The notes: generated by a model not told the origin, from the letters alone. Counted from the stretch's first letter, positions 39,291 to 51,894 are shown. The stretch is 64,000 bases of DNA from Rhizobium subbaraonis (GCF_900220975.1 NZ_OBQD01000018.1:1-64000); one strand, 5' to 3'. Made by a program: numbers and translations.

Positions 39291-40292
39291 ATGAAGACCT
39301 ATCGTCTCGGCAAGACAGGACCCGAAGTATCCGCTCTCGGACTGGGCTGCATGGGCATGTCCGGCATGTACGGGCCGGCCGATCGCGCCGAAAGCATCGC
39401 CACGATCCATGCGGCCCTCGATGCAGGGATCACGCTTCTGGATACCGGCGATTTCTATGGAATGGGCCACAACGAGATGCTCATAGGCGAGGCGCTGAAG
39501 GGCCGCGCCCGCGATCGGGCGATCATCAGCGTCAAGTTCGGCGCCCTGCGCGACCCGGCGGGCAACTGGAACGGCTACGATTCCCGCCCGGCCGCGATCC
39601 GCAACTTCGTCGCTTATTCGCTGCAACGGCTCGGCGTCGATCATATCGACATCTACCGCCCTTCCCGCCTCGACCCGAACGTACCGATCGAGGACACGAT
39701 CGGCACCATTGCCGACCTCGTGAAGCAGGGCTACGTGCGCCACATCGGCCTGTCCGAAGTTGGCGCCGAGACGATCCGCCGCGCCGCCGCAGTGCATCCG
39801 ATCTCGGACCTGCAGATGGAGTATTCGCTGATCTCGCGCGGCATCGAGGACGAGATCCTGCCCACCTGCCGCGCGCTCGGCATAGGCATCACGGCCTATG
39901 GCGTGCTCTCCCGCGGCCTGATCAGCGGTCACTGGCAGAAGGACACCGCCACCGCGAAGAGCGATTTCCGGACGTTCAGCCCGCGCTTCCAGGAAGGCAA
40001 CGTCGAGCGCAACCTGGAACTCGTCGAGGCGCTGCGTTCGATCGCTGGCAACACCTCCGCAACGGTGGCCCAGGTCGCGATCGCCTGGGTGGCAGCGCAG
40101 GGCCAGGACATTGTCCCCCTCGTCGGCGCAAGGCGGAGGGACCGCCTCGAGGAAGCCCTCGGCGCACTAGCGCTCACGCTGTCGAAAGACGACCTCGTCG
40201 CGATCGAAGAAGCCGTTCCGAAAGGCTCGGCCGCCGGCGCCCGCTATCCCGAGGCGCAACTGGCGCACATGGACAGCGAGAAGAACCGCTGA
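39291..40292 (+). CDS. Aldo/keto reductase (333 aa)
   Basis: AAAGGAG lies 7 nt before ATG 39291. TIM-barrel AKR features: LGCMGMSGMYGPADRAESIA, the catalytic-type Asp and Tyr in LLDTGDFYGMGHNEMLIGEA, Lys in ISVKFGALRDPAG, and the cofactor end (LVGARRRDRLEEALGAL). Where most AKRs have the catalytic His (LHRPDP), this one has YRPSRLDPN, so the His is absent. Such a variant subgroup is my recollection of rhizobial homologues. It probably reduces aldehydes with NADPH. Likely controlled by the divergent LysR protein. Confidence 0.92.
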   Translation: MKTYRLGKTGPEVSALGLGCMGMSGMYGPADRAESIATIHAALDAGITLLDTGDFYGMGHNEMLIGEALKGRARDRAIISVKFGALRDPAGNWNGYDSRPAAIRNFVAYSLQRLGVDHIDIYRPSRLDPNVPIEDTIGTIADLVKQGYVRHIGLSEVGAETIRRAAAVHPISDLQMEYSLISRGIEDEILPTCRALGIGITAYGVLSRGLISGHWQKDTATAKSDFRTFSPRFQEGNVERNLELVEALRSIAGNTSATVAQVAIAWVAAQGQDIVPLVGARRRDRLEEALGALALTLSKDDLVAIEEAVPKGSAAGARYPEAQLAHMDSEKNR

Positions 40293-40364
40293 AGCAAACC
40301 GACTATCCAAGCGAAACGGTGATCCCCGGGGCGGGGGTCGCCGCAAGGCCGACGCATCCTTTCG

Positions 40365-42101
40365 TCAAGCCGCGGCGCGTCCCGTTTCTTGACCGCCCCG
40401 CCCGCCGGCGGCGTAGTCCGACTTCACGGACGATCCGTCTTCGCGCTGGACGGCGCGGCGGTTCAGCTTGAACAAGCTGACCAGTTGCGCAAGGGCGTCG
40501 GCGCCCTGCGCCAGCGTGCTGCTGATGGCCGTCGTCCGGGCGCTCATGGCAGCGTTCTGCTGCGTCATCTGGTCGAGCCGGTTGACGGCCTTGCTGATGT
40601 CGTTGAGACCTGTCGTCTGTTCGTCGGCAGCCTTGGCGATGTTGTCGACATTGCCGTCGATATCCTTCACCAGCACGTCGATTTGCTTCAGTGCCTCGCC
40701 GGTCTTGCCGACCAGTCTCACGCCTTCCAGAACGCCCGCACCCGAGTTGTTGATCAGCGTCTTGATTTCCTTTGCAGCGTTTGCGGAGCGTTGGGCAAGC
40801 TCGCGCACTTCCTGAGCGACAACGGCAAATCCCTTGCCCGCATCGCCTGCACGTGCCGCCTCCACACCTGCGTTGAGCGCCAGGAGATTCGTCTGGAATG
40901 CGATCTCGTCGATGACGCCGATGATCTGGCTGATCTCGCGCGAGGCAGTCTCGATGCGCTGCATGGCATCGACCGTCTGCTGGACGACCTCCGTCGATGC
41001 GGCTGTCGATGCCCGCGCCCTCTGGACGAGCTGGCGCGTCTCCTTCGTGTTCTCTGTCGACGAGTGGACAGTCCGGGTGATCTCGCCGAGAGCCACGGAA
41101 GTCTCCTCGAGGGCCGCTGCCTGCTCGCGGGAGCGCTCAGCCAGAAGCTCGGAGGCCTCGCGGACTTCCCGGCTGCTTCTGCTGAGGTCTCCTGTCTGGC
41201 CCAGCACGTTGACCAGCGTCTTTTGAAACTCGCCGATCGACTTGTTGAAATCCCTTCGCAGCCTTTCGAATTCGCCGACGAACGGCTGGTCCAGCGTGAT
41301 GCGGATATTGCATTGAGAAAGCCGTTCCAGCGCCGCGCCGAGCTCTTCTACCGCATGCATCCGTTCTGTCACGTCGAGCGCGAACTTGACGACTTTGCAC
41401 ACCCTTCCCTTCTCGTCGATGATCGGATTGTAGGATGCCTGGATGAAGACGCGCCTACCGCCCTTTGCGAGCCTCATGAACTGCCCGGTGGAAAACCGCC
41501 CCGCCCGAAGCTCTTCCCAGAATTCGCGATATTCCCGCGAAAGTGCATATCCCTCCTCGCAGAACATCGAGTGATGCTGACCGACGATTTCCTCCGCGTC
41601 GTAGCCGAGCGCTGCCAGGAAGTTCTCGTTGGCCCGAAGAATCCTTCCATCGGGACTGAATTCGATCATGGCTTGCGCCCGCGAAAGCGCTTCCAGCTTG
41701 CCTTCGTCCTCGACGCTCTTGCGCTTGATCGCGGTTATGTCCGTGGCGATCTTGACCACCTTGTAGGGCTTGCCGCGGCGGAAGACGGGATTGTACGAAG
41801 CCTCGATCCAGATCTCCTGGCCGTTCTTCGCCCGGCGCTGGTACTGGCACTGGTCATATTCGCCGCGCGCCAGCTTTGCCCAGAACGCCCTGTATTCAGG
41901 CGAAGCGGCTTCGTCCGCAAGCACGAACATGCTGTGGTGACGGCCGACGATCTCGGACCGCTGATAGCCCAATGCCCTACAGAAATTGTCATTCGCCGTC
42001 AGGATGTTGCCCGCCAGATCGAACTCGATGATGGCCTGCGACCGGCTCAGGGCCTCAAGCACGGCTAAGGCATCCAGGCCGAAATTCGGAAAGCGAGACA
42101 T
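40365..42101 (-). CDS. Soluble methyl-accepting chemotaxis protein with two PAS domains (578 aa)
   Basis: ATG 42101 is the start consistent with the PAS fold; the 20 codons before it read poorly. PAS1 occupies about 10-125 (AIIEFDLAGNILTANDNFCR, ALGYQRSEIVGRHHSMFV) and PAS2 about 130-250 with near-identical layout (AMIEFSPDGRILRANENFLA). The MCP signalling domain spans about 310-550 and has the hairpin tip EIAFQTNLLALNAGVEAARA. There is no TM helix or HAMP, so it should be cytoplasmic, like McpY of S. meliloti. PAS domains might bind flavin or heme to sense redox or oxygen; ligand is unknown. Confidence 0.92.
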   Translation of the reverse strand: MSRFPNFGLDALAVLEALSRSQAIIEFDLAGNILTANDNFCRALGYQRSEIVGRHHSMFVLADEAASPEYRAFWAKLARGEYDQCQYQRRAKNGQEIWIEASYNPVFRRGKPYKVVKIATDITAIKRKSVEDEGKLEALSRAQAMIEFSPDGRILRANENFLAALGYDAEEIVGQHHSMFCEEGYALSREYREFWEELRAGRFSTGQFMRLAKGGRRVFIQASYNPIIDEKGRVCKVVKFALDVTERMHAVEELGAALERLSQCNIRITLDQPFVGEFERLRRDFNKSIGEFQKTLVNVLGQTGDLSRSSREVREASELLAERSREQAAALEETSVALGEITRTVHSSTENTKETRQLVQRARASTAASTEVVQQTVDAMQRIETASREISQIIGVIDEIAFQTNLLALNAGVEAARAGDAGKGFAVVAQEVRELAQRSANAAKEIKTLINNSGAGVLEGVRLVGKTGEALKQIDVLVKDIDGNVDNIAKAADEQTTGLNDISKAVNRLDQMTQQNAAMSARTTAISSTLAQGADALAQLVSLFKLNRRAVQREDGSSVKSDYAAGGRGGQETGRAAA

Positions 42102-42287
42102 TTTCTTTGGACTCCCACGATAACGAGCGTCTCGGTCGGGGCACCTTCGAGGAAGAGGCATGGCCGCGCGCTGCAGACAAACTAGTGGGACACCGTTAAT
42201 TAGCGATTAAGTATATCCTTCAATCCCCTATGTCGGGTTGAGCGGCATTGGCGGGGGCGGTACGGCTGGCCCCCACGCTCACCGCAA

Positions 42288-43217
42288 TCAGGGATTGGCG
42301 ACGCGGAAAGTGTCGCAGTCCTGGACGCGGCCGCTGTCGAAGCCGCGCTTGAACCAGCGCATGCGCTGTTCGGCCGTGCCGTGGTTGAAGCTTTCCGGCA
42401 CGACATAGCCCTGCATGCGTTTCTGGATAGTGTCGTCGCCGATCTGCACGGCGGCGTTCAGCGCCTCCTGCAGATCGCCGGTCTCCAGCAGCCCCTTCTG
42501 CTCGGTATACTTGCCCCAGATGCCGGCATAGCAATCGGCCTGCAGCTCGACGCGGATCGACATCTGGTTGGCCTCGGCTTCGCTCATGCTCTGCCGGGCG
42601 CGGTTGAACTGCGGCAGGACGCCGGTCAGGTTCTGGACGTGATGGCCGACCTCGTGGGCGACGACGTAGGCCTGGGCGAAATCACCGGCCGCATCGAAGC
42701 GGTTGGCCAGTTCGTCGAAGAAGCTCATGTCCAGATAGACCTTGCGGTCGCCGGGGCAGTAGAACGGTCCGGAAGCCGCCGAAGCGAAGCCGCAGGCGGA
42801 CTGGATGCTGCCGGAAAACAGCACGAGCTTCGGCTCCTGATAGTTTTCGCCGCTGGCTTGGAAGATGCCGTTCCAGACGTCCTCGGTCTCGGCAAGGACC
42901 GTCGCCATGAACTGCTTGGTCTCCTCCTGGGCCGGCGAGTTGGAGCGCGTGGCGCTTTCGGTCTGTTCGAAGCCCGGCAGGTTCGCCTGGCCGCCGCCCT
43001 GACCCAGCACCTGCAGCAGGTCGATCCCCATCATCTTGAGGACGAAATAGATCACGACGAGGAAGATGATCGTGCCGATGCTCAGGCCGCCGCCGGCCCG
43101 GCGCGGCCCGCCGCCCATCGGAATACGGAAGCCGCCGCCACGGCCGAAGCCGCCCGGCCCGCCCGCACCGCGCTGATCCTCGACGTTGCTGGACTGACGG
43201 CGTCCCTTCCACTCCAT
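42288..43217 (-). CDS. YpfJ-type neutral zinc metallopeptidase (309 aa)
   Basis: A Gly/Arg-rich N-terminus (1-45), one TM helix (about 46-64, IGTIIFLVVIYFVLKMMGID), then the peptidase domain. The zinc motif HEVGH is at 188-192 (AYVVAHEVGHHVQNLTGV). Other family marks are CGFASAASGPFYCPGDRKVY, and the C-terminal DTIQKRMQGYVVPESFNHGT with AEQRMRWFKRGFDSG. It is of usual length and probably acts at the inner membrane facing the periplasm. Substrate unknown. It stands alone on the minus strand. Confidence 0.93.
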   Translation of the reverse strand: MEWKGRRQSSNVEDQRGAGGPGGFGRGGGFRIPMGGGPRRAGGGLSIGTIIFLVVIYFVLKMMGIDLLQVLGQGGGQANLPGFEQTESATRSNSPAQEETKQFMATVLAETEDVWNGIFQASGENYQEPKLVLFSGSIQSACGFASAASGPFYCPGDRKVYLDMSFFDELANRFDAAGDFAQAYVVAHEVGHHVQNLTGVLPQFNRARQSMSEAEANQMSIRVELQADCYAGIWGKYTEQKGLLETGDLQEALNAAVQIGDDTIQKRMQGYVVPESFNHGTAEQRMRWFKRGFDSGRVQDCDTFRVANP

Positions 43218-43391
43218 GACCGTTCCCTCGGTTGCGCGAGCAAAACTGCTGATCGGCGGTTTCGTTCCTTTGGCTTAGTTATAGAGCGGAGAAGCCGCGT
43301 TGCAATCGGATTGAACGACGTCATCGGCGATGTCCGTACCACGGTTCATCACCGCCGCAATCTCGAGAATGGTCGTCAGCCTTCGCCGCTC

Positions 43392-44036
43392 TCACCATCG
43401 CAGGCATAACCGTCCAAGCAACGCGCCGAGACTTGCCAGAATGGCAATGGCAAGCGGGTACCAGACGGCAACGAAGAGCGGGGAATCGTCAGGGCAATGG
43501 GCGGCATAGAAGGTTGCGGCGATCCCGCCCGCCAGAAGCCCCGTCACCGCGCCTGCCGCAGTCGCGTTGACAGGCGCGCCGTGCCGCATGGCGAGGAGCA
43601 ACACGACAAGGGGAATGCCCCCGATGAGGGGAACAAAGGTCAGGCACACGGTGCTGTTGGTCCCGACCAGCCGGGCAGTCCAGTTGGTCGACGGCACTGC
43701 GACCAACTCCAGCAGCACGGAGAAGGCTAGCAGAAAGGGCGCCACCAGCATGCCGGAAAGCGCCGCCCGCAAGTCTCCGCCCGGCCGCGAGACCGCGACG
43801 GCGAGCCTGTAAGCGGCAACGGCCAGCGCGATCGTGAAGACGAATTTAAACACGAAGCGCACTGTGGAAAGCGCCTCCTGGGCATCAGGGCGCGGCCCGA
43901 GCAGCACGAAAAACACGCCCGCGGCCACGAGCACCGCGGCTGCGACCGCTGCTATCCAGGCACGCCCCAACGGCAAGCCTGGACGCCGCGTATCGGCGGC
44001 AAGCGCCTTGATGAGTTCGTTCGTCTCCATTCTCAT
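43392..44036 (-). CDS. nrsF: NrsF/DUF1109 anti-sigma membrane protein (214 aa)
   Basis: Start ATG overlaps the sigF stop by 4 nt (ATGA), so the pair is translationally coupled. A short cytoplasmic N-terminus (ELIKALAADTRRPGLPLGRA) precedes six TM helices. The fold and size match the NrsF (DUF1109) family. In Caulobacter NrsF holds SigF at the membrane and releases it in response to metal stress through periplasmic-side Cys residues. Here Cys occur at TNSTVCLTF, AAHCPDDS and LGRLCLRW; which ones matter was not determined. Confidence 0.9.
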   Translation of the reverse strand: MRMETNELIKALAADTRRPGLPLGRAWIAAVAAAVLVAAGVFFVLLGPRPDAQEALSTVRFVFKFVFTIALAVAAYRLAVAVSRPGGDLRAALSGMLVAPFLLAFSVLLELVAVPSTNWTARLVGTNSTVCLTFVPLIGGIPLVVLLLAMRHGAPVNATAAGAVTGLLAGGIAATFYAAHCPDDSPLFVAVWYPLAIAILASLGALLGRLCLRW

Positions 44037-44566
44037 GTCCTTCCGAACCGCTTGGCGATCGCCGCCAGCCCACGGTGCAGCGCGACCCGCACAGCCGTCT
44101 CCTTCATCCCAAGGTCCCGCGCCGTCTCCTGGATCGAACTCCCCTCGATCGAGACCGCCGTCACCACCGATCGCTGACCGGGCGTCAACACCTCCAGCGC
44201 CCGGTCGATCTCCCAGCCCTGCGGTACCTCGACCTGCATGGCCTCGATCTCCTCCAGGGCCGGACTGTCGGCGAGCGGCAGACGGCCGTGGCGGCGAATG
44301 GCATCGATCAGCTTGTGGTTGGCTATGGCGAAGATCCAGGGTCTGACCGGTTCGCCACTACGCCAGGTGTGCCGTTTCAGGTGAATGGCAAGCAAAGTTT
44401 CCTGAACGACATCTTCCACGTCGAGGGTTCCATGCCTGACTTTCCGCCTGAGCCACGTCCGCAACAGCTTCGCCACCGCATCGAGAAACGCGACATAGGC
44501 GCGCTCATCGCCCTCGATCGCCGCGATCAGCATCTGCTCCAGAATGCGCTCCTCCCCTTTCTCCAA
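44033..44566 (-). CDS. sigF: ECF RNA polymerase sigma factor, SigF type (177 aa)
   Basis: The start is TTG 44566, with AGGAG 7 nt upstream; no ATG is better placed. Region 2 (about 35-95) is RKVRHGTLDVEDVVQETLLA and AWIFAIANHKLIDAI-like (RPWIFAIANHKLIDAIRRHG). Region 4 (about 120-175) is LEVLTPGQRSVVTAVSIEGS and ETARDLGMKETAVRVALHRG. A GTAACG-N16-CGAA promoter precedes it, suggesting autoregulation. Coupled to nrsF and divergent from the buf operon, it probably drives that operon under metal stress, as SigF does in Caulobacter. Confidence 0.92.
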   Translation of the reverse strand: MEKGEERILEQMLIAAIEGDERAYVAFLDAVAKLLRTWLRRKVRHGTLDVEDVVQETLLAIHLKRHTWRSGEPVRPWIFAIANHKLIDAIRRHGRLPLADSPALEEIEAMQVEVPQGWEIDRALEVLTPGQRSVVTAVSIEGSSIQETARDLGMKETAVRVALHRGLAAIAKRFGRT

Positions 44567-44583
44567 GCTGCTTCTCCTGTCTG

Positions 44584-44609
44584 TTCGTCCGGGAGGTTCG
44601 TTTCGTTAC
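44584..44609 (-). promoter_or_regulatory. ECF-type promoter of sigF-nrsF
   Basis: On the minus strand GTAACG (44609-44604), 16-nt spacer, CGAA (44587-44584). It matches the promoter type known for SigF in Caulobacter. The -10 is only about 18 nt from the TTG start, so the leader is very short. Confidence 0.6.
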
Positions 44610-44673
44610 AGGTCGCGCACGATATTTGCCCTTGGCCGTCCCCGGCAATCACGAAGTCGTGTTCACCGGCAGT

Positions 44674-44698
44674 GTAACGCAAGCCGGCCCCGAACGAA
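44674..44698 (+). promoter_or_regulatory. ECF-type promoter of the buf operon
   Basis: GTAACG (44674-44679), 15-nt spacer, CGAA (44695-44698), 55 nt before bufA1. It has the same hexamers as the divergent sigF promoter, with a spacer one nucleotide shorter. Confidence 0.6.
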
Positions 44699-44753
44699 AA
44701 AGCCGATGTGCGTCATGTGGCGCATCGAAGCAAAACGCTCTGGAGACTGAGAC

Positions 44754-45077
44754 ATGACAACACGTTCAGCAGTAAGCGCCGCGGTTCTGGCAGGCGCCGT
44801 CGCATCGGCACTTTCCTCCCTGGCACTCGCCGGCCCCCTGACGGAAGCCGACGTCAAGGCCGCTATGGATGGCGGCAAGGAGAAGTGCTTCGGCGTCGCG
44901 ATGAAGGGGCAGAACGATTGCGCCGCTGGCCCCGGCACGACCTGCCAGGGCACCTCGACCGTCGATTATCAGGGCAATGCCTGGAAGTTCGTGGACGGCG
45001 GAACCTGCGCGACAATGCAACTGCCTGATGGCCGCAAGGGCTCGATGGAGCCGCTCGACCGCGACATTCCGGCCTGA
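44754..45077 (+). CDS. bufA1: Bufferin-type precursor peptide BufA1 (DUF2282, 107 aa)
   Basis: ATG 44754, with CTGGAGACTGAGAC upstream. A signal peptide ([19 protein letters not shown], cleaved near 27) leads to an 80-residue mature part with exactly four Cys (45, 56, 64 and 85). They lie in [25 protein letters not shown] and GGTCATM. This layout is the DUF2282/BufA1 family: exported RiPP precursors whose Cys are converted by the MNIO enzyme BufB and which then sequester copper. First gene of the operon and downstream of an ECF promoter. The modification chemistry is inferred from the family. Confidence 0.9.
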   Translation: MTTRSAVSAAVLAGAVASALSSLALAGPLTEADVKAAMDGGKEKCFGVAMKGQNDCAAGPGTTCQGTSTVDYQGNAWKFVDGGTCATMQLPDGRKGSMEPLDRDIPA

Positions 45078-45108
45078 TCCAAGCGCATTGAAAGCGGAGG
45101 GAATGATG

Positions 45109-46023
45109 ATGAGACCGAACGTCATTGCGGCCGGGCATCGCGCCCTTCGCTTTCCCCGCCACTGTATCGGCGGCATGGCGGGAACGAGCTTCAAGCACGA
45201 GCATCTGCCCGCAATCCTTGAGGAGGGCGTCCGGCGTGGTTTCTTCGAGGTCCATGCGGAAAACTACATGGGAGAAGGCGGCCCACCGCATCGCGCCCTG
45301 ACCCGCATCCGCCAGGATTATCCCGTCTCCATCCATGGCGTATGCATGTCGATCGGCGGCCCGCAGCCCCTGGACAAGCAGCACCTCGCGCGCTTCAAGA
45401 CGCTGATCGAACGCTACGAACCGGCGCTCGTTTCCGAGCACCTCGCCTGGTCCACGCACGAAACCACCTATTTCAACGACCTGCTGCCGCTGCCCTACAA
45501 CGCAGCCACGATGCAGCACGTGGCCGATCACATCGACGAGGTGCAGGAGACGATCGGCCGGCAGATCCTGCTGGAAAACCCTTCCAGCTATCTGACCTTC
45601 ACCGAATCGACGATGACCGAGACCGCATTCATCCGGGAGCTGGCGAGACGGACCGGCTGCGGCCTGCTGCTCGACGTCAACAATGTCTTCGTCTCGGCCA
45701 CCAACCTCGGGACGTCGGCGCTCGGCTACCTCGCAGACTACCCGCTCGAATTCGTCCGGGAGATCCATCTCGCCGGGCACGCGGTCCAGAGCGACGAGAA
45801 CGGCGAGCCCCTGCTGATCGACAGCCACGACGGCCCGGTCTGCGATGCGGTCTGGGCGCTGTACGAAACGGTTTTGGCCAGGACCGGACCGATCGCCACA
45901 CTCGTCGAATGGGACAGCGCCATACCGGACTGGCCAACGCTGACGCAGGAGGCCGCCGCCGCGCAGGCGATCCTGGACCGCACTGTCTCTTCCGACCGGA
46001 GGATACGCCGTGCGGCCGTCTAA
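45109..46023 (+). CDS. bufB: MNIO-family (DUF692) maturation enzyme BufB (304 aa)
   Basis: Three consecutive in-frame ATGs (45103, 45106, 45109) follow GGAGGG; the third has the best 7-8 nt spacing. A TIM-barrel of the multinuclear non-heme iron oxygenase family: [81 protein letters not shown] and LVEWDSAIP. The His, Glu, Asp and Asn residues are the likely iron ligands. It lies 31 nt after bufA1 and overlaps bufC by 14 nt. Its expected substrate is the BufA1 peptide. Confidence 0.92.
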   Translation: MRPNVIAAGHRALRFPRHCIGGMAGTSFKHEHLPAILEEGVRRGFFEVHAENYMGEGGPPHRALTRIRQDYPVSIHGVCMSIGGPQPLDKQHLARFKTLIERYEPALVSEHLAWSTHETTYFNDLLPLPYNAATMQHVADHIDEVQETIGRQILLENPSSYLTFTESTMTETAFIRELARRTGCGLLLDVNNVFVSATNLGTSALGYLADYPLEFVREIHLAGHAVQSDENGEPLLIDSHDGPVCDAVWALYETVLARTGPIATLVEWDSAIPDWPTLTQEAAAAQAILDRTVSSDRRIRRAAV

Positions 46024-46825
46024 CCTGAAGATCTCCGTGGACAGCGAGGCTGCACCCTATGCCGCGGATTTTGCCGGGCGCCTGCTCGATCCCGAAAGGC
46101 CTGCCCCGCCGGGCGTCACCGCCCCGGCCGGCAGTGCGGCGGCGCGGCGGTTCGGCATCTATCGCAACAACGTCACCGTCAGCCTGATCGAGGCGCTGGC
46201 GGCCGTCTTTCCGGCAACCCTGCGGATCACCGGGCCGGAATTCTTCCGGGCGATGGCCCGCTTTCACATCCGCGCAACGCCGCCGACCTCCCCGTTGCTC
46301 TTCGAGTACGGCCGCGACTTCCCGGCCTTCATCGAGCAGTACCCGCACGCCCGATCCATGCCATGGCTTGCCGATGTCGCGCGGATAGAGCGCGCCTGGC
46401 TGGATGCTTATCACGCCGCCGACGAGGCCGTTCTTGCCCCGGAATCGCTGGCCTGCGCCGCGCCGGAGGCGCTGGCGACGAGCCGTTTTGTCGCGCATCC
46501 GGCAACCCGCCTTCTCGCCTCGGATTATCCGGCATTCAGCATCTTTTCAGCCAACCGCGGGGACGCACCGGTCGGGCGGATTGAGACCAAGGAACCGGAA
46601 TGGACGCTTCTGACCCGTCCGCACCTCGGCGTCGAGGTTCGCAAGGTTTCGCCCGACGCGGCGAAGATGATCGCAAGCCTGATGGACGGCGTTCCGCTCG
46701 GGCGCGCGGCCGACGACACACTGGCCGCCTTTCCGAGTTTTGACCTGTCAGCCGCGATCGCCGGCTTCATCGAGGCCGGCGCCTTCCGCGGCTTCTCAGC
46801 CTACGGAGCACACGATGAAACATGA
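46010..46825 (+). CDS. bufC: BufC/DUF2063 partner of the MNIO enzyme (271 aa)
   Basis: GTG 46010 is preceded by GGAGG and overlaps bufB by 14 nt. The N-terminal half is the DUF2063 domain ([60 protein letters not shown]). A second domain from about 150 is alpha-beta ([20 protein letters not shown]). DUF2063 proteins pair with DUF692 enzymes and are thought to bind the precursor and present it to the enzyme. Its stop overlaps the doxX start by 11 nt. Confidence 0.9.
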   Translation: MRPSNLKISVDSEAAPYAADFAGRLLDPERPAPPGVTAPAGSAAARRFGIYRNNVTVSLIEALAAVFPATLRITGPEFFRAMARFHIRATPPTSPLLFEYGRDFPAFIEQYPHARSMPWLADVARIERAWLDAYHAADEAVLAPESLACAAPEALATSRFVAHPATRLLASDYPAFSIFSANRGDAPVGRIETKEPEWTLLTRPHLGVEVRKVSPDAAKMIASLMDGVPLGRAADDTLAAFPSFDLSAAIAGFIEAGAFRGFSAYGAHDET

Positions 46826-47330
46826 ACCGACGCCGACGCAATCATCACCCGCGGGCCTCTCGGGAACCTTTGGACGGGCCTATGCGGGCATCGCCCATCT
46901 CGCCCCGCCGTCACTGGCACAGTTCGCCCTCCGGCTCGCGCTGGCGGTGCCCTTCTGGCGCTCCGGCATCAACAAATGGGACGGCTTCCTGCAACTGAAT
47001 GACGTGGCGATCCTGCTTTTTTCGACCGAGTTCCGCTTGCACCTGCCAGGGGGGCCGTACCCCTACCCGTTTCCCGCGACCGTCGCCTTCGCATCCGGCA
47101 TGGCGGAAATCGTCCTACCGGTTCTGCTGGTTCTTGGCCTTGCCTCCCGCGCGGCGGCACTCGCACTGTTGGCCATGACCCTCGTCATACAGCTGACCGT
47201 GCCGGATGGATGGCCGGTCCATGTGACATGGGCTGCGATGGCGCTCGCAATCATGGCGTGGGGGCCCGGCCGCTGGTCGATCGACCAGTTCGCCGGGATC
47301 GACCGTCTCGCATGTCGGCATTCGCCTTGA
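46815..47330 (+). CDS. DoxX family inner-membrane protein (171 aa)
   Basis: ATG 46815 overlaps bufC by 11 nt, and GGAG lies 7 nt upstream. The protein has four TM helices typical of DoxX: LAQFALRLALAVPFWRSGIN, FASGMAEIVLPVLLVLGLAS, ALLAMTLVIQLTVPDGWPVH and ITWAAMALAIMAW-like. DoxX proteins occur as the last gene of many bufferin-type operons, probably with an electron-transfer or membrane role. No quinone-binding motif could be assigned. It is the fourth and last gene of the operon. Confidence 0.9.
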   Translation: MKHEPTPTQSSPAGLSGTFGRAYAGIAHLAPPSLAQFALRLALAVPFWRSGINKWDGFLQLNDVAILLFSTEFRLHLPGGPYPYPFPATVAFASGMAEIVLPVLLVLGLASRAAALALLAMTLVIQLTVPDGWPVHVTWAAMALAIMAWGPGRWSIDQFAGIDRLACRHSP

Positions 47331-47453
47331 ATCGCGCCGGTTTCACACCCGGAAAGCGACGAGCGCCGGGCCGGGGAGCAAAAGCGGTGCGGCGGTGTGA
47401 CGCCGGCGCGCCGTTGTCTCTCAGGATTTCTGTTTAATCAGCCATTTTCGGGG

Positions 47454-47482
47454 TTTCGCTTGGCCCGGCATTTGCCTATAAG
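47454..47482 (+). promoter_or_regulatory. Candidate promoter of carB
   Basis: TTTCGC, 17-nt spacer, TATAAG, giving a leader of about 90 nt. The -10 is good and the -35 is weak. The 249-bp doxX-carB gap shows nothing else. Confidence 0.4.
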
Positions 47483-47579
47483 CCGCTTCTAGCCTTTTAA
47501 GACCATGCCTTCAGCGCCCCGGCCGGTGAACCTCCCACCCTGGCCGGTTTTTCGCGCAGGCAAGAAAACGGATAGAGCC

Positions 47580-51065
<3,486 letters not shown>

Positions 51066-51116
51066 CAGCGATATGGACGGGCGCTTTCGGCGCCTTTCCC
51101 CTAAATGATGCCGAAC

Positions 51117-51148
51117 CGCTCGCGGCCGAAAGGTCGCGAGCGTTTTTT
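51117..51148 (+). terminator. Rho-independent terminator after carB
   Basis: CGCTCGCG (51117-51124), loop, CGCGAGCG (51135-51142), then six T: an 8-bp stem with further inner GC pairing, 52 nt beyond the carB stop. Confidence 0.92.
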
Positions 51149-51261
51149 CTCGACAGCCACCGATTAGTTTGCCGGCAAGACCCTTAAGCGGCCGCTCCTC
51201 CGCCTTTCAGGCTCGGAGTCGCCCTTCGGATGATGCCGCAAGGATGCCGGCAAGCCATCTC

Positions 51262-51894
51262 TCAGGCCGACCTGAGGCCTTCAAGGTCACCGTTTTCGAG
51301 GAATGCCAGGTGTGCTTCGATTTTGTCCAGCGGCCAATCCCACCAGGCAATGTCGAGAAGCTCATCGATGATCTCGGCAGGATAGCGCATCCGAATGATG
51401 GCGGCAGGGTTTCCTCCGACAACTGCGTAGGGCGGGACGTCGCGGGTAACGACCGATCTTGCGGCGACGATCGCACCCGAGCCGATTTGCACCCCCGGCA
51501 TGATCGCGGCGTCATGACCAATCCATACGTCATTGCCGACCACCGTGTCCTTCACCGGCAGGTCCTTGTAGCCGAAGGTCTCCTGCTTGAAGATCCGGAA
51601 CGGATAGGTGGTGAAGCCCTTCATCGGATGATTGGCTGAACTTGTGATGAAGTAGCTTCCCCGGGCAATCTGCACAAATTTTCCGATGACCAGCCGCTCA
51701 CGGACGCCATGCCCCAGATAGGGCGCGAGTATTCTTGCGGTGTCATCGGGCTCTCCTGAGTGCGTGTAATAGCTGTATTCGCCGATTTCCATTCGCGGAT
51801 GATCAACAACGTTTTTCAGGTAGACCGTATCGCCATACAGCGTGCCGTCCGGGAGCGTGATTGGATGGGTTGCTTCAGCGTTTAGGATAGGCAT
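51262..51894 (-). CDS. CatB-type xenobiotic/O-acetyltransferase, copy 1 (210 aa)
   Basis: ATG 51894 has AAGGTGA at about 5 nt; an in-frame ATG 5 codons upstream is less likely. A left-handed beta-helix hexapeptide acetyltransferase: [19 protein letters not shown], then [20 protein letters not shown] with the acceptor-site region, [20 protein letters not shown], and a C-terminal helix. This is the CatB/Vat (xenobiotic acetyltransferase) group, which acetylates chloramphenicol, streptogramin-like or sugar hydroxyls. Substrate unknown. A copy of equal length with about 85% identity by eye is encoded at 53864-54496, across an MFS gene. Confidence 0.92.
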   Translation of the reverse strand: MPILNAEATHPITLPDGTLYGDTVYLKNVVDHPRMEIGEYSYYTHSGEPDDTARILAPYLGHGVRERLVIGKFVQIARGSYFITSSANHPMKGFTTYPFRIFKQETFGYKDLPVKDTVVGNDVWIGHDAAIMPGVQIGSGAIVAARSVVTRDVPPYAVVGGNPAAIIRMRYPAEIIDELLDIAWWDWPLDKIEAHLAFLENGDLEGLRSA

